Below, piece after piece: positions 58,269-64,000 of a stretch of 64,000 bases of DNA (within the stretch, counting starts at the first letter, position 1; each line of letters opens with the position of its first letter). Location of the stretch: contig NZ_JADOTX010000001.1 in NCBI RefSeq assembly GCF_015751765.1, forward strand, positions 5,146,001-5,210,000, written 5' to 3'. Both the position numbers and the translations under genes were made by a program. The notes beneath the pieces were generated by a model that saw nothing but the letters and a program-made list of their open reading frames with translations, made no database searches and was not told the DNA's origin. The DNA is from Micromonospora ureilytica. GTDB lineage: Bacteria; Actinomycetota; Actinomycetes; Mycobacteriales; Micromonosporaceae.

Positions 58269-58535
58269 GTGGACACTGGAGATCGCCTGCTGACACCGGG
58301 TGAGGTCGCCGCGCTGTTTCGGGTAGACCCGAAAACGGTGACGAGATGGGCGGCGGCCGGCCGGATAGGAAGCATCCGGACTCCAGGCGGGCATCGCCGG
58401 TTTCGGGAATCCGAGGTGCGAGCCCTGCTTGAGGGGGAGGGCATGCTGGACGAGGTGGATGAGGTCGGAAAGCCACGCAATGTGGGGCCGGCGGCATCCA
58501 CGGGGCCGGGTCCGGCCAACGCCGGCATGTACTGA
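58269..58535 (+). CDS. bldC: BldC-like MerR-type developmental regulator
   Basis: 88 residues. LLTPGEVAALFRVDPKTVTRWAAAGRIGSIRTPGGHRRFRESEVRALL is almost the whole of Streptomyces BldC, a small MerR-like protein without a sensing domain that binds DNA cooperatively and controls sporulation timing. The C-terminal 25 residues are longer than in BldC. GTG 58269 follows GGAGGGGG; the open frame from 58194 is not supported. The divergent Lrp gene shares the 270-base upstream region. Confidence 0.92.
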   Translation: MDTGDRLLTPGEVAALFRVDPKTVTRWAAAGRIGSIRTPGGHRRFRESEVRALLEGEGMLDEVDEVGKPRNVGPAASTGPGPANAGMY

Positions 58536-58553
58536 ACTGGTGCGGACAACGCC

Positions 58554-58583
58554 ACGCGGACCGGACACCAGTCCGGTCCGCGT
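58554..58583 (+). terminator. Hairpin terminator after bldC
   Basis: ACGCGGACCGGA (58554-58565) and TCCGGTCCGCGT (58572-58583), perfect 12-base arms, six-base loop, 18 bases past the stop; it also lies between convergent bldC and mqnM. Confidence 0.8.
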
Positions 58584-58637
58584 CCCGCTTCGGCCGATCG
58601 CCGGCATGAACGGGACGGCCCGGCACGAGCGGACGGC

Positions 58638-59267
58638 TCAGCTTCGGGCCGCCCCGAGTTCGCCGGACCAGCGCCGGAACAGGGTGTGCTTGACGCCGAG
58701 CGCGTCCAGCACCTTGCCGGCCACGAAGTCGACCAACTGCTGCGCGCTGGCCGCCGCGCCGGCGCCGTAGAAGCCGGGGCTGGCCGGCAGCACCACCGCG
58801 CCCGCGTCGTGCAGCGCGATGAGGTGCTCCAGGTGGCTGCGGGTCACAGGTGTCTCCCGGGGGACCAGCACCACGGGACGGCGTTCCTTGAGGTTGACCT
58901 CGGCGGCGCGCTGCAACAGGTCCTTCGAGAGGCCGATCGCGACGCCCGCGCAGGCTGCGGTGCTGGCCGGGACCACTGCCATCCCGCGTACCCGGTAGGA
59001 GCCGCTGCTCGGCCCGGCGGCCAGGTCGCCGGCCGGCCAGTGCCGCACGTCCGCCCCGGTCAGGTCCCGGTCGAGCCAGGCGGCGAGGTCCTCGGCCCAG
59101 TGCCCGTCACGGAAGGGTCGGCCGGTCTCGTCGAGCACGGTGAGGCGCGCCGCCCGGGACACGATCAGGTCCACCGGCTCGCCCGCGTCGAGCAGTCCGC
59201 CGATGACGGCCGCCGCGTACGGCGTACCGGAGGCACCGGAGACCCCGACCACCCATGGTTCCCGCAT
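58638..59267 (-). CDS. mqnM: UbiX-type flavin prenyltransferase (futalosine pathway)
   Basis: 209 residues. WVVGVSGASGTPYAAAVIGGLLDAG is the FMN-binding start; VVPASTAACAGVAIGLSKDLLQRAAEVNLKERRPVVLVPRETP is the UbiX signature. It makes prenyl-FMN for the UbiD-type decarboxylase MqnL encoded 2 kb away. ATG 59267 after a G-run. The open frame to 59486 is unsupported. General UbiX naming is equally valid. Confidence 0.92.
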   Translation of the reverse strand: MREPWVVGVSGASGTPYAAAVIGGLLDAGEPVDLIVSRAARLTVLDETGRPFRDGHWAEDLAAWLDRDLTGADVRHWPAGDLAAGPSSGSYRVRGMAVVPASTAACAGVAIGLSKDLLQRAAEVNLKERRPVVLVPRETPVTRSHLEHLIALHDAGAVVLPASPGFYGAGAAASAQQLVDFVAGKVLDALGVKHTLFRRWSGELGAARS

Positions 59268-59419
59268 GCCCCCAGCCTGCCTGGTCCGGCTGGTTCGCTG
59301 GTGGGCACCCCCGGCGTTGGTCCGGTCCGACATGTCGGGCGGGGTACCTGCGTATCCCGCCGACCTGAGATGCTGCCGCTGGCGATTCGCACCGGAAGCA
59401 TGTCGCAGAGGAGGCATCG

Positions 59420-60403
59420 GTGACGACCGGCGAGATCCTGCGGGCGCTGCGTGCCGATTGTCCGATCCCGGCCCGGCTCCCCCCACACGCCGATCGTGTG
59501 CAGGGCTGGCTGCTCGGTCTGCTGCCCGAGCTCGGCCTTGCGCTGGACGACGCCGCGCTGCACCGACTGTCCCGGGGAGCCTTCGCCCGGTACGCCGGGC
59601 GGCTCTACCCGGAGGCGACCGAAGCCGACCTGCGGGTGCTGGCCGCGCTGTTCACCTGGTTCTTCCTGGTCGACGACGCCTGCGACGGGCCGAATCGGTT
59701 GACCCCGGAGCAGATCCGGGCGCTGCGCAACGGCACCCTGGCGCTGCTGCACGACGGCACCCGGCTGCGGCAGGCCGGGCTCACCGGCCCGCTACGACGA
59801 CTGCTGGTGCTGGCCTGGCGGGAGCCGCGCCGCCGGATGCCGGCCCGGTGGCGGCAGCGTTTCGCCGACGCGGTGGCCCGGCACCTCGACGGCACCTGGC
59901 AGGAGGCGGTCAACAAGGAGGCCGGCCGCCGCCCCAGCGTGGACCAGTACGTCGAGCTGCGCCGGTCGACCTCGGCGGCGGAGGTGTCGTACCCGCTTGT
60001 GGAGTTCGTCAGCGGTCGGCCGCTGCCCGACCCGGTCTACCACCACCCGCTGCTGCGTCAGATCGCCCGTACCGGCAACGACCTGCTCTCCTGGTACAAC
60101 GACCTGGCCTCGCTGGAACGGGACCGGACGACGGCCGGCGGGCACAACATCGTCCTCGCCCTGCAGGCCGAACTGGCCGTGCCCGAGGCGGAGGCGGTCG
60201 AACGGGCGGCCGAGCAGTGGCGGGCGGCGATGCGACGCTTCGTCGCGCTGCGAGCCGAGGTGCCGTCGTTCGGCCCGACGTTGGACAAGGCGGTCACCGA
60301 CCATCTCGACGGTGTCGCGTACGCCGTGCGCGGGACCATCGACTGGACCTTCGAGAGCGCCCGCTACCCCGTCAGCTCCACGCCGCCAGCCTCAGGGCCG
60401 TAG
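59420..60403 (+). CDS. Class I terpene synthase
   Basis: 327 residues from GTG 59420 with GAGGAGG six bases upstream. Aspartate-rich motif D85-D86-A-C-D89 (LVDDACDG), NSE-type motif N220-D-L-L-S224-W-Y-N-D228 with Asp in the last position instead of Glu, and a terminal ESARY (RY pair). All point to a metal-dependent cyclase of prenyl diphosphate. Product unpredictable; length suits a sesqui- or diterpene synthase. It stands alone between menaquinone genes on the opposite strand. Its last codons and stop come from a 33-base duplication of the mqnP end. Confidence 0.88.
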   Translation: MTTGEILRALRADCPIPARLPPHADRVQGWLLGLLPELGLALDDAALHRLSRGAFARYAGRLYPEATEADLRVLAALFTWFFLVDDACDGPNRLTPEQIRALRNGTLALLHDGTRLRQAGLTGPLRRLLVLAWREPRRRMPARWRQRFADAVARHLDGTWQEAVNKEAGRRPSVDQYVELRRSTSAAEVSYPLVEFVSGRPLPDPVYHHPLLRQIARTGNDLLSWYNDLASLERDRTTAGGHNIVLALQAELAVPEAEAVERAAEQWRAAMRRFVALRAEVPSFGPTLDKAVTDHLDGVAYAVRGTIDWTFESARYPVSSTPPASGP

Positions 60404-60453
60404 GCCGAGCCGGATCACCCAGCCTCAGGGCCGTAGGCCGAGCCGGATCACCA
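60388..60453. repeat. 33-base direct tandem repeat at the mqnP / terpene synthase junction
   Basis: Units 60388-60420 and 60421-60453 differ only at the last base. Unit two is the real 3-prime end of mqnP with its stop; unit one is a duplicate that supplies the plus-strand TAG stop (60401-60403) of the terpene synthase. Confidence 0.9.
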
Positions 60454-61336
60454 GGTCGAGCAGGGCGAAGAGGAACAGCGCGATGCCGACGAACCCGTTG
60501 GCGGTGAAGAACGCCCGGTTGACCTTGCTGAGGTCGGTCGGGGTGACCACCAGGTGCTGGTAGGCGAACGCCACGGCGGTCAACGCCAGCCCGATCCACC
60601 AGAGCCAGCCGAGACCGATCAACGCACCGAACCAGATGAACAGCGCGAACGTCACCACGTGCGCGACGGTGGAGGCGTGCAGCGCGAAGCGTCGACCGTA
60701 TCGGGCGGGCACGCTGTGCACACCGATCTCCCGGTCGATCTCGGAGTCCTGGCAGGCGTAGATCAGGTCGAACCCGCCGATCCACAGGCCCACGGCCGCG
60801 CCGAGCAGCCAGGCCGGCCCGGAGCCGGACAGGGTGCCGGTGACCGCCAGCCAGGCGCCGACCGGGCCGACCGCCTGGGCGACCCCGAGGATGGCGTGCG
60901 GCCAGTTGGTGAACCGCTTGGCGTAGGGGTAGACGACGAGCGGCACCACGGCTAGCGGCGCGAGCACCAGGCAGAGCGGGTTGAGCAGGGCGGCAGCGAC
61001 GAGGAAGACCACAAGCGCGACGGCCGCGCCGGTCCAGGCCGTCCGCACGCTCACCTCTCCGGTGACCAGCTCCCGACCGGCGGTACGCGGGTTCCGCGCG
61101 TCGATCTTGCGGTCCAGGATCCGGTTGGCGGCCATCGCGAACGTCCGTGCCCCGACCATCGCCACGGTGATCAGCAGCAGGTCGAGCCACCGCACCCGCC
61201 CGCCGTTGACCTGCATCGCGGTCAGCGCCGAGAGGAACGCGAACGGCAGCGCGAACACGGAGTGCTCGACGGCGACGAGCTTCAGGAAGGACTTGGTCCG
61301 GCCCGGCTTCGTGGCCGGTGCGTCGAGGACGGCCAT
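60425..61336 (-). CDS. mqnP: Prenyltransferase of the futalosine pathway
   Basis: 303 residues, UbiA superfamily, eight to nine membrane helices. First Asp-rich motif in NRILDRKIDARNPRTAGREL, second in YACQDSEIDREIGVHSVPARYG. It attaches the polyprenyl chain to the 1,4-dihydroxy-6-naphthoate ring. ATG 61336 overlaps the mqnL stop (ATGA). From memory the order mqnL-mqnP-mqnM matches Streptomyces SCO4490-4492. Confidence 0.92.
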   Translation of the reverse strand: MAVLDAPATKPGRTKSFLKLVAVEHSVFALPFAFLSALTAMQVNGGRVRWLDLLLITVAMVGARTFAMAANRILDRKIDARNPRTAGRELVTGEVSVRTAWTGAAVALVVFLVAAALLNPLCLVLAPLAVVPLVVYPYAKRFTNWPHAILGVAQAVGPVGAWLAVTGTLSGSGPAWLLGAAVGLWIGGFDLIYACQDSEIDREIGVHSVPARYGRRFALHASTVAHVVTFALFIWFGALIGLGWLWWIGLALTAVAFAYQHLVVTPTDLSKVNRAFFTANGFVGIALFLFALLDLVIRLGLRP

Positions 61337-62796
61337 CAGATTCCGTACTCCTTCCAGCGCTTGTCGACCAGGGCCGTGACTTCCGGGCTCATGCTCATTT
61401 CCTCCGGCCAACCGCGGGTGTAGCCCTCGGTGGGGAGCTTGCGGGTCGCGTCGACGCCGGCCTTGCCGCCCCAGAACTGCTGGTACGACGAGTGGTCGAG
61501 GTGGTCCACCGGGCCCTCGGTGAGCAGCAGGTCGCGCGCGTAGTCGACGTTGCCGAAGGCACGGAAGGCGACCTCGTTGTAGTCGTGCACGTCGCAGTCC
61601 TCGTCGACGATCACGATCAGCTTGGTCAGCGACATCAGGTGCGCACCCCAGATCGCGTTCATCACCTTCTGCGCGTGCTTCGGGTAGCGCTTGCGGATGG
61701 AGACGATCGCGCAGTTGTGGAAGACGCCGGCGGCCGGCAGGTCGTAGTCGACGATGTCCGGGATCATCAGCTTGAGCAGAGGCTGGAAGATCCGCTCGGT
61801 GGCCTTGCCGAGGCCGTGGTCCTCCTGCGGCGGCTTCGAGGTGACGATCGAGTGGTAGACCGGCTTGCGCTGCATGGTCATCGCCTCGATGTGCAGCACG
61901 GGGAACGGCTCGACCGGCGTGTAGAAGCCGGTGTGGTCGCCGAACGGTCCCTCGGGCAGCCGCTCACCGGGCTCCAGGTAGCCCTCCAGCACGATCTGCG
62001 CGTGCGCCGGCACCTGCAACGGCACTGTGAGGCAGTCGACCATCTCCACCCGCTCGCCGCGCAGGAACCCGGCGAACAGGTACTCGTCGATGTCGCCGGG
62101 CAGTGGAGCGCTGGCCGCGTACGAGACGACCGGGTCACAACCGATCGCGATCGCGACCGGCAGGCGCTGCCCGAGCCGCTCGGCGACCGCGTGGTGCGCT
62201 GTGGAGTCCTTGTGGATCTGCCAGTGCATTCCCAGGGTGTTGCGGCCGTGCTGCTGGAGTCGGTAGAGGCCGAGGTTGCGCTTGCCGGTCTCCGGGTGCT
62301 TGGTGTGGGTCAACCCGTAGTTGTGGAAGATCCCGCCGTCGTCGGGCCAGACCTGCAACCCCGGCAGCCGGTTGAGGTCGACGTCCTCACCCCGGTAGAC
62401 GACCTCCTGGCAGGGGGCGGTCTTCACCTTGCGCGGCGGCACCGACTTGAGCTGCATGACCTTGCCGAGACCCTCGCGGATGCCCGACCAGCCGACCGGC
62501 AGCTCCGGCTTGATCAGCGCGCCGATCCGGGCGCCGACCTCGTCCAGCGAGTCGACGCCGAGGGCCATCGCCATCCGCTTCTCGGTGCCGAACAGGTTGA
62601 TCGCCACCGGCATCTCGCCCCGGGTCGGACGCTCGAAGAGCAGCGCCGGGCCGCCGGCCCGCACCGTGCGGGTGACCACCTCGCTGATCTCCAGGGTCGG
62701 ATCGACCGGGACGTCGACCCGGCGCAACTCCCCCGCGCGCTCCAGCGCCGCGAGAAAGTCCTTGAGATCGGTGTACGGGAAGCCACGAGCCGCCAT
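61336..62796 (-). CDS. mqnL: UbiD-type decarboxylase of the futalosine pathway
   Basis: 486 residues. UbiD family: prenyl-FMN and metal binding in RLQQHGRNTLGMHWQIHKDS, EGPFGDHTGFYTP and DVHDYNEVAFRAFGNVD. It removes the carboxyl group from the prenylated intermediate, using prenyl-FMN from MqnM. ATG 62796; the open frame to 63069 lies over the divergent gene and is unsupported. Overlaps mqnP by one base. Confidence 0.93.
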   Translation of the reverse strand: MAARGFPYTDLKDFLAALERAGELRRVDVPVDPTLEISEVVTRTVRAGGPALLFERPTRGEMPVAINLFGTEKRMAMALGVDSLDEVGARIGALIKPELPVGWSGIREGLGKVMQLKSVPPRKVKTAPCQEVVYRGEDVDLNRLPGLQVWPDDGGIFHNYGLTHTKHPETGKRNLGLYRLQQHGRNTLGMHWQIHKDSTAHHAVAERLGQRLPVAIAIGCDPVVSYAASAPLPGDIDEYLFAGFLRGERVEMVDCLTVPLQVPAHAQIVLEGYLEPGERLPEGPFGDHTGFYTPVEPFPVLHIEAMTMQRKPVYHSIVTSKPPQEDHGLGKATERIFQPLLKLMIPDIVDYDLPAAGVFHNCAIVSIRKRYPKHAQKVMNAIWGAHLMSLTKLIVIVDEDCDVHDYNEVAFRAFGNVDYARDLLLTEGPVDHLDHSSYQQFWGGKAGVDATRKLPTEGYTRGWPEEMSMSPEVTALVDKRWKEYGI

Positions 62797-63004
62797 GTCG
62801 CCCAGTCTCCCGCACCGGCTCCCGCACGGCCCAAGCCGGGTGCTGTGACGCTCGCGATCCCCCCAACGCCAACTGCGGCCGGGGTCCAGATCCACTGGCA
62901 GGGCCCGCACCTCGCGGGCATGGCGGCCGGTTGAGCGGGTAGCCGGGCAGGCGGCGGGCGGACGGCAGAGTGCACGCGCAGGCGGACGGCGGACGGAGGC
63001 GGCG

Positions 63005-63880
63005 ATGGGCGGGGAGCGGGTTCCGGCGGGGTTCACCGAGCAGCGGGCACGGGTCGGCCAGATCACCATGAACTACGTCCGTGGGGGCACCGGCCCACCG
63101 CTGGTGCTGCTGCACGGGTATCCGCAGTGTTGGTACATGTGGCGGCACCTGCTGCCCGAGTTGGGGCGCTCCTTCGACGTGGTCGCGCCCGACCTGCGGG
63201 GCTTCGGGGGCAGTGACGCGCCGGACGGCGGGTACGACAAGAAGACGGTCGCCGCCGACCTGCACGGACTACTCGACCAGCTCGGCCTGGTCAGTGACCT
63301 TCGGCTGGTCGGACACGACCTGGGGACCATGGTGGCGTACGCGTACGCCGCCGCCCATCCGCAGCGGGTGAGTCGGCTGGCGCTCACCGAGGCGCCGATC
63401 CCCGACGAGAGCATCTACACGTTCCCGGCGCTCACCTCGGTCGGGCCCGGGGTGTGGAACTTCGGCTACTTCTCCCTCGGCAACGGGCTCCCGGAGGCAC
63501 TGGTCGACGGGCGGGAGGCGCTCTGGGTGGACAAGTTCACCGACGCGCTGATGGTGCGCAAGGGCAGCATCGCCGCGCCCGACATCGAGGAGTTCGCGAG
63601 CCATCTGCGCGACCCGGCGCATCTGCGGGCCAGCTTCGCGTACTTCCGGGCGTTCGAGCAGGACATCGCGGACAACGCGGCGTACCGGGGCACGAAGTTG
63701 ACCATGCCGGTGCTGGCCGTCGGGGCGGCGGCCAGCCTGGGCGGTCAGGTCGCCGAGCAGGTTCGCCGGTACGCCGACACGGTCCGCGGCGAGGTGATCG
63801 AGGACTGCGGGCACTGGCTGTACGAGGAGCGCCCCGACGAGATGCTCGCCCTGCTGCGCGACTTCCTCGGGGCGTCCTGA
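63005..63880 (+). CDS. Epoxide-hydrolase-like alpha/beta hydrolase
   Basis: 291 residues. HGYPQCWYMWRHLLPEL (oxyanion HGxP), DLRGFGGSD, nucleophile D105 in VGHDLGTMVAYAYA, and the late EDCGHWLYEERP histidine. Aspartate in place of serine at the elbow is typical of epoxide hydrolases and haloalkane dehalogenases. ATG 63005 after GGAGG. Substrate unknown; divergent from mqnL. Confidence 0.88.
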   Translation: MGGERVPAGFTEQRARVGQITMNYVRGGTGPPLVLLHGYPQCWYMWRHLLPELGRSFDVVAPDLRGFGGSDAPDGGYDKKTVAADLHGLLDQLGLVSDLRLVGHDLGTMVAYAYAAAHPQRVSRLALTEAPIPDESIYTFPALTSVGPGVWNFGYFSLGNGLPEALVDGREALWVDKFTDALMVRKGSIAAPDIEEFASHLRDPAHLRASFAYFRAFEQDIADNAAYRGTKLTMPVLAVGAAASLGGQVAEQVRRYADTVRGEVIEDCGHWLYEERPDEMLALLRDFLGAS

Positions 63881-63904
63881 GCAGCAGCCGGCCGGCACCC
63901 TCGG

Positions 63905-64000
63905 TCAGGCGGCGGGCGTCCAGGCGTGGACGGCCAGTGGCGCGTCGAGTGGTGCCCGGGTGAGCCGGTTGGCAAATGTGGACATGGTGTACGCGCCGAT
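63905..64000 (-). CDS. C-terminal end of a gene cut by the window edge
   Basis: The minus frame is open for 31 codons into the right edge and ends in IGAYTMSTFANRLTRAPLDA-type sequence then AVHAWTPAA and TGA. Composition is coding-like. Too short to identify. Confidence 0.55.
   Translation of the reverse strand: MGAYTMSTFANRLTRAPLDAPLAVHAWTPAA

Overview
The window is chromosomal DNA of a high-GC Gram-positive bacterium, most likely Micromonospora or a close relative in the Micromonosporaceae. The evidence is the very high GC3 coding pattern, frequent GTG starts with GTGA/ATGA stop-start overlaps, actinobacterial markers (BldC, DUF222-HNH nuclease, HelD, DUF4229, a Cds1-like cysteine desulfhydrase), menaquinone made by the futalosine route, and short dispersed elements of a kind I associate with Micromonospora. 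I see no tRNA, rRNA, CRISPR array, insertion sequence or integrase. Layout appears to be core chromosome with one small accessory cassette at 22.4-23.5 kb.

Region by region. 1-16.3 kb (minus): complete 14-gene nuoA-N operon for complex I, ending in a strong hairpin, with two copies of a stop-codon-anchored repeat inside it. 16.4-22.3 kb (minus): menaquinone side-chain reductase (MenJ-like), a small orphan ORF, menG methyltransferase, an LPXTG surface protein bracketed by two related hairpins, and mqnC. 22.4-23.5 kb (plus): accessory pair of a winged-helix-like small protein and a DUF3800/RNase-H-like protein. 23.6-27.8 kb (minus): paaABCDE phenylacetyl-CoA epoxidase plus a coupled unknown gene. 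28.1-30.1 kb (plus): two tandem secreted serine beta-lactamase-fold paralogues. 30.1-32.9 kb (minus): mqnA, an MFS exporter and an ArsR-type regulator with a large inverted repeat over the exporter start. 33-37.5 kb: DUF222-HNH nuclease, HelD, and a convergent unknown gene. 37.7-41.2 kb (plus): membrane protein, winged-helix regulator, ABC ATPase, ABC permease, then a glyoxalase-like gene. 41.2-44.3 kb (minus): a vitamin B12 ABC importer identified by a cobalamin riboswitch. 44.4-47.8 kb: divergent secreted M14 carboxypeptidase and C39-like peptidase. 47.9-49.9 kb (minus): DUF4229, a membrane protein, mqnE. 50.1-56.3 kb (plus): NlpC/P60 hydrolase, proline-rich membrane protein, DEAD-box helicase with a decapeptide-repeat tail, glycolipid-binding-domain protein. 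56.4-58.0 kb (minus): cysteine desulfhydrase and its Lrp/AsnC neighbour. 58.3-64 kb: BldC, UbiX-type mqnM, a terpene synthase, mqnP, mqnL, an epoxide-hydrolase-like enzyme and a truncated gene at the right edge.

Functional theme: the menaquinone pathway genes mqnA, mqnC, mqnE, mqnL, mqnM, mqnP, menG and a menJ-like reductase are spread through 46 kb beside complex I, which uses menaquinone as its electron acceptor. From memory a similar order exists in Streptomyces coelicolor, so this looks like an ancestral respiratory neighbourhood into which lineage-specific genes (surface protein, terpene synthase, B12 importer, accessory cassette) were inserted.

Most notable observations: the B12 riboswitch with a nearby hairpin over the ribosome binding site; repeats that begin exactly at stop codons; tandem duplications of gene 3-prime ends (cds1, mqnP), one of which supplies the stop codon of the terpene synthase; the 42-bp operator-like repeat at the MFS gene; and the two-gene accessory cassette.
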